From positions 28,428,501-28,492,500 of the forward strand of contig CM076140.1 in NCBI GenBank assembly GCA_038025085.1: a DNA stretch of 64,000 bases. The letters run 5' to 3'. Both the position numbers and the translations under genes were made by a program. The DNA is from Tetragonia tetragonoides (taxonomy: Eukaryota > Streptophyta > Magnoliopsida > Caryophyllales > Aizoaceae). The notes under the pieces are model-generated. The model searched no databases and was not told the origin of the DNA. It saw only the letters and a program-made list of their open reading frames with translations. Below, piece after piece: positions 13,766-26,129 of the stretch; the stretch's first letter is position 1; each line of letters begins with the position of its first letter.

Positions 13766-16700
13766 GCTTTCGAAGGCATTTACGAGTTTTAAAAGCTCAT
13801 ACGAGTCGGGTGAAAGAGATTTGAGTTCTTTTGTGTTGTATATTAAGAGAAAGCATCCAAATACTTTGTTTGCATTCATTCGAATGTGAAACTACACCTA
13901 GGATGTTTACAAGTACAAACAAGCTTAAACTCAAGCTTTTGAGTGCATTTACGCGTTTTAAAAGCTCATACGAGTAGGGTGAAAGAGATTTGAGTTCTTT
14001 TGTGTTGTATATTAAGAGAAAGCATCCAAATACTTTGTTTGGATTCATTTGAGTGTGAAACTACACCTAGGATGTTTACAAGTACAAACAAGCTTCAACT
14101 CAAGCTTTCGAATGCATTTACGAGTTTTAAAAGCTCATACGAGTAGGGTGAAAGAGATTTGAGTTCTTTTGTGTTGTATATTAAGAGAAAGCATCCAAAT
14201 ACTTTGTTTGCATTCATTTGAATGTGAAACTACACCTAGGAAGTTTACAAGTACAAACAACCTTAAACTCATGCTTTTGAGTGCATTTACGCGTTTTAAA
14301 AGCTCATATGTGTAGGGTGAAAGAGATTTGAGTTCTTTTGTGTTGTATATTAAGAGAAAGCACCCAAATACTTTGTTTGGATTCATTTGAGTGTGAAACT
14401 ACACATAGGATATTTACAAGTACACACAAGCTTCAACTCAAGCTTTTGAATGCATTTACGCGTTTTAAAAGCTCATACGAGTAGGGTGAAAGAGATTTGA
14501 GTTCTTTTGTGTTGTATATTAAGAGAAAGCACCCAAATACTTTGTTTGCAATCATTTGAGTGTGAAACTACACCTAGGATGTTTACAAGTATAAACAAGC
14601 TTCAACTCAAGCTTTCGAATGCATTTACGAGTTTTAAAAGCTCATACGAGTAGGGTGAAAGAGATTGGAGTTCTTTTGTGTTGTATATTAAGAGAAAGCA
14701 TCCAAATACTTTGTTTGGATTCATTTGAGTGTGAAACTACACCTAAGATGTTTACAAGTACAAACAAGCTTCAACTCAAGTTTTTGAATGCATTTACGCG
14801 TTTTAAAAGCTCATAAGAATAGGGTGAAAGAGATTTGAGTTCGTTTGTGTTGTATATTAAGAGGAAGCATCCAAATACTTTGTTTGGATTCATTTGAGTG
14901 TGAAACTACACCTAGGATGTTTACAAGTACAAACAAGCTTCAACCCAAGCTTTTGAAAGCATTTACGCGTTTTAACAGCTCTTACGACTATGGTGATAGA
15001 GACTGAGTTCTTTTGTGTTGTATATTAAGAGAAAGCATCCAAATACTTTGTTTGGATTCATTAGAGTGTGAAACTACACCTAGGCTGGTTACAAGTACAA
15101 ACAAGCTTCAACTCAAGGTTTTGAATGCATCTACGCGTTTTAACAGCTCTTACGACTATGGTGATAGAGACTGAGTTCTCTTGTGTTGTATATTAAGAGA
15201 ATGCAGCCAAATACTTTTTTTGTATTCATTTGAGTGTGAAACTACACCTAGGATGTTTACAAGTACAAACAAGCTTCAACTCAAGCTTTTGAATGCATTT
15301 ACGCGTTTTAACAGCTCTTACGACTATGGTGATAGAGACTGAGTTCTTTTGTGTTGTATATTAAGAGAAAGCAGCCAAATACTTTTTTTGTATTCATTTG
15401 AGTGTGAACCTACACCTATGATGTTTACAAGTACAAACAAGCTTCAACTCAAGCTTTTGAATGCATTTACGTGTTTTAACAGCTCTTACGACTAGGGTGA
15501 TAGAGATTTTGTTCTTTTGTGTTGTATATTAAGATAAAGCACCCAAATGTTCTGTTTGCATTCATTTGAGTATGAAACTACACCTGGGATGTTTACAAGT
15601 GCAAACAAGCTTCAACTCAAGCTGTTGAATGCATTTACGCGTTTTAAAAGCTCATACGAGTAGGGTGAAAGAGATTTGAGTTCTTTTGTGTTGTATATTA
15701 GGAGAAAGCATCCAAATACTTTGTTTGCTTTCATTTGAATGTGAATCTACACCTAGGTTGTTTACAAGTGCAAACTAGCTTCACCTCAAGCTTTTTAATG
15801 CATTTACGAGTTTTAAAAGCTCATACAAGTAGGGTGAAAGAGATTTGAGTTCTTTTGTGTTGTATATTAAGAGAAAGCATTCAAATACATTGTTTGGATT
15901 CATTTGAGTGTGAAACTACACCTAAGATGTTTACAAGTACAAACAAACTTCAACTCAAGCTTTTGAATCCATTTACGCGTTTTAAAAGCTCATACGAATA
16001 GGGGGAAAGAGATTTGAGTTCTTTTGTGTTGTATATTAAGAGAAAGTATCCAAACACTTTATTTGCATTCATTTAAGTGTGAAATTACACCTAAGATGTT
16101 TACAAGTAGAAAAAAGCTTCAACCCAAGCTTTTGAATGCATTTACGCGTTTTAACAGCTCTTACGACTATTGTGATAGAGACGGAGTTCTTTTGTGTTGT
16201 ATATTAAGAGAAAGCATCCAAATACTTCGTTTGTATTCATTTGAGTGTGAAACTACACCTAAGATGTTTACAAGTACAAACAAGCTTCAACTCAAGCCTT
16301 TGAATGCATTTACGCGTTTTAAAAGCACATACCAGTACGGTGAAAAAGATTTGAGTTCTTTTGTGTTGTCTATTAAGAGAAAGCATCCAAATACTTTTTT
16401 GCATTCATTTGAGTGTGAAACTACACCTATGATGTTTACAAGTACAAACAAGCTTCAACTCAAGCTTCTGAATGCATTTACGCGTTTTAACAGCTCTTAC
16501 GAGTAGGGTGACAGAGATTTAGGTCTTTTGTGTTGTATATTTAGAGAAAGCTCCCAAATGTTCTGTTTGCATTCATTTGAGTATGAAACTACACCAAGAA
16601 TGTTTTAAAGTGCAAACAAGCTTCAACTCAAGCTTTTGAATGCATTTACGCGTTTTAAAAGCTAATACGAGTAGGGTGAAAGAGATTGGAGTTCTTTTGT

Positions 16701-17217
16701 GTTGTATATTAAGAGAAAGCATCCAAATACTTTGTTTGGATTCATTTGAGTGTGAAACTACACCTAAGATGTTTACAAGTACAAACAAGCTTCAACTCAA
16801 GCTTTTGAATGCATTTACGCGTTTTAAAAGCTCATAAGAATAGGGTGAAAGAGATTTGAGTTCGTTTGTGTTGTATATTAAGAGGAAGCATCCAAATACT
16901 TTGTTTGGATTCATTTGAGTGTGAAACTACACCTAGGATGTTTACAAGTACAAACAAACTTTAACTCAAACTTTTGAATCCATTTACGCGTTTTAAAAGC
17001 TCATACAAATAGGGTGAAAGTGATTTGAGTTTTTTGTGTTGTATATTAAGAGAAAGCACCGAAATACTTTGTTTGGATTCATTTGATTGTGAAACTACAC
17101 CTAGGATGTTTACAAGTACAAACAAGCTTCAACCCAAGCTTTTGAATGCATTTATGTGTTTTAACAGCTCCTACGACTATGGTGATAGAGACTGAGTTCT
17201 TTTGTGTTGTATATTAA
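13766..17217 (+). repeat. Satellite mosaic with a 338-bp dimer repeated
   Basis: Monomers of the same family. Around 13459-14386 a two-monomer unit of 338 bp repeats three times, with equivalent positions at 13459, 13797 and 14135. From about 14966 to 16500 there is a run that recurs near 26120-27990 (offset 11,154, then about 11,490). It has distinctive variants such as ACCTAGGCTGGTTACAAG, a run of seven T in ATACTTTTTTTGTATTC, and GTAGAAAAAAGCTTC. The part from about 16.2 to 17.0 kb recurs near 21.0-21.8 kb (offset 4,817). The longest satellite frame in the window (160 codons, 16024-16506) lies here and is a three-monomer read-through. Confidence 0.88.
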
Positions 17218-20200
17218 GAAAAAGCATCCAAAAAGTTTGTTTGGATTCATTTGAGTGTGAAACTACACCTAAGATGTTTACAAGTACAAAAAGGCGTCAA
17301 CTCAAACTTTTGAATCCATTTACGCGTTTTAAAAGCTCATACGAGTAGGGTGAATGAGATTTGAGTTCTTTTGTGTTGTATATTAAGAGAATGCATCCAA
17401 ACACTTTGTTTGCATTCATTTGAGTGTGAAACTACACCTCGGATGTTTACAAGTACAAACAAGCTTTTCAATGCATTTACGCGTTTTAACAGCTCTTACG
17501 AGTAGGGTGATAGAGATTTAGTTCTTTTGTGTAGTATATTTAGAGAAAGCACCCAAATGTTCTGTTTGCAAATATCTGAGTATGAAACTACACCAAGAAT
17601 GTTTTAAAGTGCAAACAAGCTTCAACTCAAGCTTTTGAATGCATTTACGCGTTTTAAAAGCTAATACGAGTAGGGTGAAAGAGATTGGAGTTCTTTTGTG
17701 TTGTATATTAAGAGAAAGCATCCAAATACTTTGTTTGGATTCATTTGAGTGTGAAACTACACCTAGGATGTTTACAAGTACAAACAAGCTTTAACTCAAG
17801 CTTTTGAATGCATTTACGCGTTTTAAAAGCTCATACGAGTAGGGTGAAAGAGATTTGAGTTCTTTTGTGTTGTATATTAAGAGAAAGCACCCAAATACTT
17901 TGTTTGGATTCATTTGAGTGTGAAACTACACCTAGGATGTTTACAAGTACAAACAAGCTTCAACTCAAGCTTTTGAATGCATTTACGCGTTTTAAAAGCT
18001 CATACGAGTAGCGTGAAAGAGATTTGAGTTCTTTTGTGTTGTATATTAAGAGAAAGCATCCATATACTTTGTTTGCATTCATTTGAGTGTGAAACTACGC
18101 CTAGGATATTTACAAGTACAAACAAGCTTCAACTCAAGCTTTTGAATGCATTTACGCGTTTTAAAAGCTCATACGTGTAGGGTGAAAGAGATTTGAGTTC
18201 TTTTGTGTTGTATATTAAGAGAAAGCACCCAAATACTTTGTTTGGATTCATTTGAGTGTGAAACTACACATAGGATGTTTACAAGTACAAACAAGATTCA
18301 ACTCAAGCTTTTGAATGCATTTACGCGTTTTAAAAGCTCATACGAGTAGGGTGAAAGAGATTTGAGTTCTTTTGTGTTGTATATTAAGAGAAAGCATCCA
18401 AATACTTTGTTTGCATTCATTTGAGTGTGAAACTACGCCGAGGATGTTTACAAGTACACACAAGCTTCAACTCAAGCTTTTGAATGCATTTACGCGTTTT
18501 AAAAGCTCATACGAGTAGGGTGAAAGAGATTTGAGTTCTTTTGTGTTGTATATTAAGAGAAAGCATCCAAATACTTTGTTTGCATTCATTTGAATGTGAA
18601 ACTACACCTAGGATGTTTACAAGTACAAACAACCGTAAACTCAAGCTTTTGAGTGCATTTACGCGTTTTAAAAGCTCATACGAGTAGGGTGAAAGAGATT
18701 TGAGTTCTTTTGTGTTGTATATTAAGAGAAAGCATCCAAATAATTTGTTTGGATTCATTTGTGTGTGAAACTACACCTAGGATGTTTACAAGTACAAACA
18801 AGCTTCAACTCAAACTTTCGAATGCATTTACGAGTTTTAAAAGCTCAGACGAGTAGGGTGAAAGAGATTTGAGTTCTTTTGTGTTGTCTATTAAGAGAAA
18901 GCATCCGAATACTTTGTTTGCATTCATTTGAGTGTGAAACTACACCTATGATGTTTACAAGTACAAACAAGCTTCAACTCAAGCTTTTGAATGCATTTAC
19001 GCGTTTTAACAGCTCTTACGAGTAGGGTGACAGAGATTTAGTTCTTTTGTGTTGTATATTTAGAGAAAGCACCCAAATGTTCTGTTTGCATTCATTTGAG
19101 TATGAAACTACACCAAGATTGTTTTAAAGTGCAAACAAGCTTCAACTCAAGCTTTTGAATGCATTTACGCGTTTTAAAAGCTAATACGAGTAGGGTGAAA
19201 GAGATTGGAGTTCTTTTGTGTTGTATATTAAGAGAAAGCATCCAAATACTTTGTTTGGATTCATTTGAGTGTGAAACTACACCTAAGATGTTTACAAGTA
19301 CAAACAAGCTTCAACTCAAGCTTTTGAATGCATTTACGCGTTTTAAAAGCTCATAAGAATAGGGTGAAAGAGATTTGAGTTCGTTTGTGTTGTATATTAA
19401 GAGGAAGCATCCAAATACTTTGTTTGGATTCATTTGAGTGTGAAACTACGCCTAGGATGTTTACAAGTACAAACAAACTTTAACTCAAACTTTTGAATCC
19501 ATTTACGCGTTTTAAAAGCTCATACGAATAGGGTGAAAGTGATTTGAGTTCTTTTGTGTTGTATATTAAGAGAAAGCACCCAAATACTTTGTTTGGATTC
19601 ATTTGATTGTGAAACTACACCTAGGATGTTTACAAGTACAAACAAGCTTCAACCCAAGCTTTTGAATGCATTTACGCGTTTTAACAACTCTTGCGACTAT
19701 GGTGATACAGACTGAGTTCTTTTGTGTTGTATATTAAGAGAAAGCATCCAAATACTCTGTTTGGATTCATTTAAGTGTAAAACTACACCTGGGATGTTTA
19801 CAAGTACAAACAAGCTTCAACTCAAACTTTTGAATGCATTTACGCGTTTTAAAAGCTCATACGAGTAGGGTGAAAAAGATTTGAGTTCTTTTGTGTTGTA
19901 TATTATGAGAAAGCATCCAAATACTTTGTTTGCATTCATTTGAGTATGAAACTACACCAAGAATTTTTTAAAGTGCAAACAAGCTTCAACTCAAGGTTTT
20001 GAATTTATTTACGCGTTTTAAAAGCTCATACGAGTAGGGTGAAAGAGATTTAAGTTCTTTTGTGTTCCAAATACTTTGTTTGGATTCATTTGAGTGTGAA
20101 ACTACACCTAGGATGCTTACAAGTACAAACAAGCTTCAACTCAAGCTTTCGAAAGCATTTACGAGTTTTAAAAGCTCATACGAGTAGGGTGAAAGAGATT

Positions 20201-21114
20201 TGAGTTCTTTTGTGTTGTATATTAAGAGAAAGCATCCAAATACTTTGTTTGCATTCATTGGAATGTGAAACTATACCTAGGATGTTTACAAGTACAAACA
20301 AGCTTAAACTCAAACTTTTGAGTGCATTTACGCGTTTTAAAAGCTCATACGAGTAGGGTGAAAGAGTTTTGAGTTCTTTTGTGTTGTATATTAAGAGAAA
20401 GCATCCAAATACTTTATTTGGATTCATTTGAGTGTGAAACTACACCTAAGATGTTTACAACTACAAACAAGCTTAAACTCAACCTTTTGAGTGCATTTAC
20501 GCGTTTTAAAAGCTCATACGAGTAGGGTGAAAGGGATTTGAGTTCTTTTGTGTTGTATATTAAGAGAAAGCATCCAAATACTTTTTTTGGATTCATTTGA
20601 GTGTGAAACTACACCTAGGTTGTTTACAAGTACAAACAAGCTTCAACTAAAGCTTTAGAATTTGAGTTCTTTTGTGTTGTATATTAAGAGAAAGCACCGA
20701 AATACTTTGTGTGGGTTCATTTGAGTGTAAAACTACACCTAAGATGTTTACAAGTACAAACAAGCTTAAACTCAAGCTTTTGAGTGCATTTACGCGTTTT
20801 AAAAGCTCATACGAGTAGGGTGAAAGAGATTTGAGTTGTTTTGTGTTGCATATGAAGAGAAAGCATCCAAATACTTTGTTTGGATTCATTTGAGTGTGAA
20901 ACTACACCTAGGTTGTTTACAAGTACAAACAAGCTTCAACTCAAGCTTTCGAATGCATTTACGAGTTTTAAAAGCTCATACGAGTGGGGTGAAAGAGATT
21001 TGATGCTTTTGTGTTGTATATTAAGAGAAAGCATCCAAATACTTTGTGTGGATTCATTTGAGTGTGAAACTACACCTAAGATGTTTACAAGTACAAACAA
21101 GCTTCAACTCAAGC
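17218..21114 (+). repeat. Satellite segment A (first of three related segments)
   Basis: This stretch begins with the unusual reading GAAAAAGCATCCAAAAAGTT and recurs as segment B (22541-26129) and segment C (36105-40174). The order of variant monomers is preserved, but offsets shift by whole monomers (5,323, 5,492, then 5,342 to B). Private to A is a 19-bp deletion near 20066, where GTGTT runs directly into CCAAATAC. A keeps the 15 bp around GTGTGAAACTACACCTAG near 20600 that both B and C have lost. No genes seen. Confidence 0.85.
20540..20663 (+). repeat. Truncated monomer, 124 bp (segment A)
   Basis: The monomer jumps from AAGCTTTAGAA straight to TTTGAGTTC, losing about 45 bp including the ACGCGT palindrome. 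The same truncation occurs at 25882-25990 and 39614-39722, which marks common ancestry of segments A, B and C. Confidence 0.85.
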
Positions 21115-22540
21115 CTTTGAATGCATTTACGCGTTTTAAAAGCACATACCAGTAGGGTGAAAAAGATTTGAGTTCTTTTGTGTTGTCTATTAAGAGAAAG
21201 CATCCAAATACTTTTTTGCATTCATTTGAGTGTGAAACTACACCTATGATGTTTACAAGTACAAACAAGCTTCAACTCAAGCTTCTGAATGCATTTACGC
21301 GTTTTAACAGCTCTTACGAGTAGGGTGACAGAGATTTAGTTCTTTTGTGTTGTATATTTAGAGAAAGCTCCCAAATGTTCTGTTTGCATTCATTTGAGTA
21401 TGAAACTACACCAAGAATGTTTTAAAGTGCAAACAAGCTTCAACTCAAGCTTTTGAATGCATTTACGCGTTTTAAAAGCTAATACGAGTAGGGTGAAAGA
21501 GATTGGAGTTCTTTTGTGTTGTATATTAAGAGAAAGCATCCAAATACTTTGTTTCGATTCATTTGAGTGTGAAACTACACCTAAGATGTTTACAAGTACA
21601 AACAAGCTTCAACTCAAGCTTTTGAATGCATTTACGCGTTTTAAAAGCTCATAAGAATAGGGTGAAAGAGATTTGAGTTCGTTTGTGTTGTATATTAAGA
21701 GGAAGCATCCAAATACTTTGTTTGGATTCATTTGAGTGTGAAACTACACCTAGGATGTTTACAAGTACAAACAAACTTTAACTCAAACTTTTGAATCCAT
21801 TTACGCGTTTTAAAAGCTCATACGAATAGGGTGAAAGTGATATGAGTTCTTTTGTGTTGTATATTAAGAGAAAGCACCGAAATACTTTGTTTGGATTCAT
21901 TTGATTGTGAAACTACATCTAGGATGTTTACAAGTACAAACAAGCTTCAACCCAAGCTTTTGAATACATTTACGCGTTTTAACAACTCTTGCGACTATGG
22001 TGATAGAGACTGAGTTCTTTTGTGTTGTATATTAAGAGAAAGCATCCAAATACTCTGTTTGGATTCATTTAAGTGTAAAACTACACCTAAGATGTTTACA
22101 AGTACAAACAAGCTTCAACTCAAGCTTTTGAATGCATTTACGCGTTTTAAAAGCTCATAAGAATAGGGTGAAAGAGATTTGAGTTCGTTTGTGTTGTATA
22201 TTAAGAGGAAGCATCCAAATACTTTGTTTGGATTCATTTGAGTGTGAAACTACACCTAGGATGTTTACAAGTACAAACAAACTTTAACTCAAACTTTTGA
22301 ATCCATTTACGCGTTTTAAAAGCTCATACAAATAGGGTGAAAGTGATTTGAGTTTTTTGTGTTGTATATTAAGAGAAAGCACCGAAATACTTTGTTTGGA
22401 TTCATTTGATTGTGAAACTACACCTAGGATGTTTACAAGTACAAACAAGCTTCAACCCAAGCTTTTGAATGCATTTACGCGTTTTAACAGCTCCTACGAC
22501 TATGGTGATAGAGACTGAGTTCTTTTGTGTTGTATATTAA
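21115..22540 (+). repeat. Satellite monomers linking segments A and B
   Basis: Ordinary 168-169 bp monomers. The first part copies the run at about 16.3-17.0 kb (offset 4,817), including CATACCAGTAGGGTG and the GTTCGTTTGTG variant with AAGAGGAAGC. The GTTCGTTTGTG/AAGAGGAAGC pair of monomers occurs twice here (about 21.68 and 22.19 kb), which suggests a local duplication of a few monomers. No gene seen. Confidence 0.85.
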
Positions 22541-25500
22541 GAAAAAGCATCCAAAAAGTTTGTTTGGATTCATTTGAGTGTGAAACTACACCTAAGATGT
22601 TTACAAGTACAAACAGGCGTCAACTCAAACTTTTGAATCCATTTACGCGTTTTAAAAGCTCATACGAGTAGGCTGAATGAGATTTGAGTTCTTTTGTGTT
22701 GTATATTAAGAGAATGCATCCAAACACTTTGTTTGCATTCATTTGAGTGTGAAACTACACCTCGGATGTTTACAAGTACAAACAAGCTTTTCAATGCATT
22801 TACGCGTTTTAACAGCTCTTACGAGTAGGGTGATAGAGATTTAGTTCTTTTGTGTAGTATATTTAGAGAAAGCACCCAAATGTTCTGTTTGCATTCATCT
22901 GAGTATGAAACTACACCAAGAATGTTTTAAAGTGCAAACAAGCTTCAACTCAAGCTTTTGAATGCATTTACGCGTTTTAAAAGCTAATACGAGTAGGGTG
23001 AAGGAGATTGGAGTTCTTTTGTGTTGTATATTAAGAGAAAGCATCCAAATACTTTGTTTGGATTCATTTGAGTGTGAAACTACACCTAGGATGTTTACAA
23101 GTACAAACAAGCTTTAACTCAAGCTTTTGAATGCATTTACGCGTTTTAAAAGTTCATACGAGTAGGGTGAAAGAGATTTGAGTTCTTTTGTGTTGTATAT
23201 TAAGAGAAAGCACCCAAATACTTTGTTTGGATTCATTTGAGTGTGAAACTACACTTAGGATGTTTACAAGTACAAACAAGCTTCAACTCAAGCTTTTGAA
23301 TGCATTTACGCGTTTTAAAAGCTCATACGAGTAGCGTGAAAGAGATTTGAGTTCTTTTGTGTTGTATATTAAGAGAAAGCATCCATATACTTTGTTTGCA
23401 TTCATTTGAGTGTGAAACTACGCCTAGGATATTTACAAGTACAAACAAGCTTCAACTCAAGCTTTTGAATGCATTTACGCGTTTTAAAAGCTCATACGTG
23501 TAGGGTGAAAGAGATTTGAGTTCTTTTGTGTTGTATATTAAGAGAAAGCACCCAAATACTTTGTTTGGATTCATTTGAGTGTGAAACTACACATAGGATG
23601 TTTACAAGTACAAACAAGATTCAACTCAAGCTTTTGAATGCATTTACGCGTTTTAAAAGCTCATACGAGTAGGGTGAAAGAGATTTGAGTTCTTTTGTGT
23701 TGTATATTAAGAGAAAGCATCCAAATACTTTGTTTGCATTCATTTGAGTGTGAAACTACGCCGAGGATGTTTACAAGTACACACAAGCTTCAACTCAAGC
23801 TTTTGAATGCATTTACGCGTTTTAAAAGCTCATACGAGTAGGGTGAAAGAGATTTGAGTTCTTTTGTGTTGTATATTAAGAGAAAGCACCCAAATACTTT
23901 GTTTGCATTCATTTGAGTGTGAAACTACACCTAGGATGTTTACAAGAATAAACAAGCTTCAACTCAAGCTTTCGAATGCATTTACGAGTTTTAAAAGCTC
24001 GTACGAGTAGGGTGAAAGAGATTTGAGTTCTTTTGTGTTGTATATTAAGAGAAAGCATCCAAATACTTTGTTTGCATTCATTTGAATGTGAAACTACACC
24101 TAGGATGTTTACAAGTACAAACAACCTTAAACTCAAGCTTATGAGTGCATTTACGCGTTTTAAAAGCTCATACGAGTAGGGTGAAAGAGATTTGAGTTCT
24201 TTTGTGTTGTATATTAAGAGAAAGCATCCAAATAATTTGTTTGGATTCATTTGTGTGTGAAACTACACCTAGGATGTTTACAAGTACAAACAAGCTTCAA
24301 CTCAAACTTTCGAATGCATTTACGAGTTTTAAAAGCTCAGACGAGTAGGGTGAAAGAGATTTGAGTTCTTTTGTGTTGTCTATTAAGAGAAAGCATCCAA
24401 ATAATTTGTTTGGATTCATTTGTGTGTGAAACTACACCTAGGATGTTTACAAGTACAAACAAGCTTCAACTCAAGCTTTTGAATGCATTTACGCGTTTTA
24501 ACAGCTCTTACGAGTAGGGTGACAGAGATTTAGTTCTTTTGTGTTGTATATTTAGAGAAAGCACCCAAATGTTCTGTTTGCATTCATTTGAGTATGAAAC
24601 TACACCAAGATTGTTTTAAAGTGCAAACAAGCTTCAACTCAAGGTTTTGAATGCATTTACGCGTTTTAAAAGCTAATACGAGTAGGGTGAAAGAGATTGG
24701 AGTTCTTTTGTGTTGTATATTAAGAGAAAGCATCCAAATACTTTGTTTGGATTCATTTGAGTGTGAAACTACACCTAAGATGTTTACAAGTACAAACAAG
24801 CTTCAACTCAAGCTTTTGAATGCATTTACGCGTTTTAAAAGCTCATAAGAATAGGGTGAAAGAGATTTGAGTTCGTTTGTGTTGTATATTAAGAGAAAGC
24901 ACCCAAATACTTTGTTTGGATTCATTTGATTGTGAAACTACACCTAGGATGTTTACAAGTACAAACAAGCTTCAACCCAAGCATTTGAATGCATTTACGC
25001 GTTTTAACAACTCTTGCGACTATGGTGATACAGACTGAGTTCTTTTGTGTTGTATATTAAGAGAAAGCATCCAAATACTCTGTTTGGATTCATTTAAGTG
25101 AAAAACTACACCTGGGATGTTTACAAGTACAAACAAGCTTCAACTCAAACTTTTGAATGCATTTACGCGTTTTAAAAGCTCATACGAGTAGGGTGAAAAA
25201 GATTTGAGTTCTTTTGTGTTGTATATTATGAGAAAGCATCCAAATACTTTGTTTGCATTCATTTGAGTATGAAACTACACCAAGAATGTTTTAATGTGCA
25301 AACAAGCTTCAACTCAAGGTTTTGAATTTATTTACGCGTTTTAAAAGCTCATACGAGTAGGGTGAAAGAGATTTAAGTTCTTTTGGGTTGTATGTTAATA
25401 GAAAGGTTCCAAATACTTTGTTTGGATTCATTTGAGTGTGAAACTACACCTAGGATGCTTACAAGTACAAACAAGCTTCAACTCAAGCTTTCGAAAGCAT

Positions 25501-26129
25501 TTACGAGTTTTAAAAGCTCATACGAGTAGGGTGAAAGAGATTTGAGTTCTTTTGTGTTGTATATTAAGAGAAAGCATCCAAATACTTTGTTTGCATTCAT
25601 TGGAATGTGAAACTATACCTAGGATGTTTACAAGTACAAACAAGCTTAAACTCAAACTTTTGAGTGCATTTACGCGTTTTAAAAGCTCATACGAGTAGGG
25701 TGAAAGAGTTTTGAGTTCTTTTGTGTTGTATATTAAGAGAAAGCATCCAAATACTTTATTTGGATTCATTTGAGTGTGAAACTACACCTAAGATGTTTAC
25801 AAGTACAAACAATCTTAAACTCAACCGTTTGAGTGCATTTACGCGTTTTAAAAGCTCATACGAGTAGGGTGAAAGGGATTTGAGTTCTTTTGTGTTGTAT
25901 ATTAAGAGAAAGCATCCAAATACTTTGTTTGGATTCATTTGAGTGGTTGTTTACAAGTACAAACAAGCTTCAACTAAAGCTTTTGAATTTGAGTTCTTTT
26001 GTGTTGTATATTAAGAGAAAGCATCCAAATACTTTGTGTGGGTTCATTTGAGTGTGAAACTACACCTAAGATGTTTGCAAGTACAAACAAGCTTAAACTC
26101 AAGCTTTTGAGTGCATTTACGCGTTTTAA
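22541..26129 (+). repeat. Satellite segment B (second of three related segments)
   Basis: Collinear with segment C at offset 13,563 up to about 24.8 kb and at 13,732 afterwards, so B lacks one monomer present in C near 38.45 kb. A tract at about 24394-24440 differs from both A and C and instead matches the neighbouring monomer. B shares with C a 15-bp deletion at about 25945, where GAGTG runs into GTTGTTTACAAG. Confidence 0.86.
25882..25990 (+). repeat. Doubly truncated monomer, 109 bp (segment B)
   Basis: It carries both the 15-bp deletion (GAGTG joined to GTTGTTTAC) and the approximately 45-bp deletion joining TTTTGAA to TTTGAGTTC. The same double truncation is at 39614-39722; segment A has only the second deletion. 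Confidence 0.86.

Noticed and set aside
16024..16506. 160-codon plus-strand open frame
   Set aside because: It is a read-through of three consecutive monomers with internally repeating peptide. Its relatives at 27514-27828 and 41080-41394 are cut by single-base changes, as expected for non-coding satellite.
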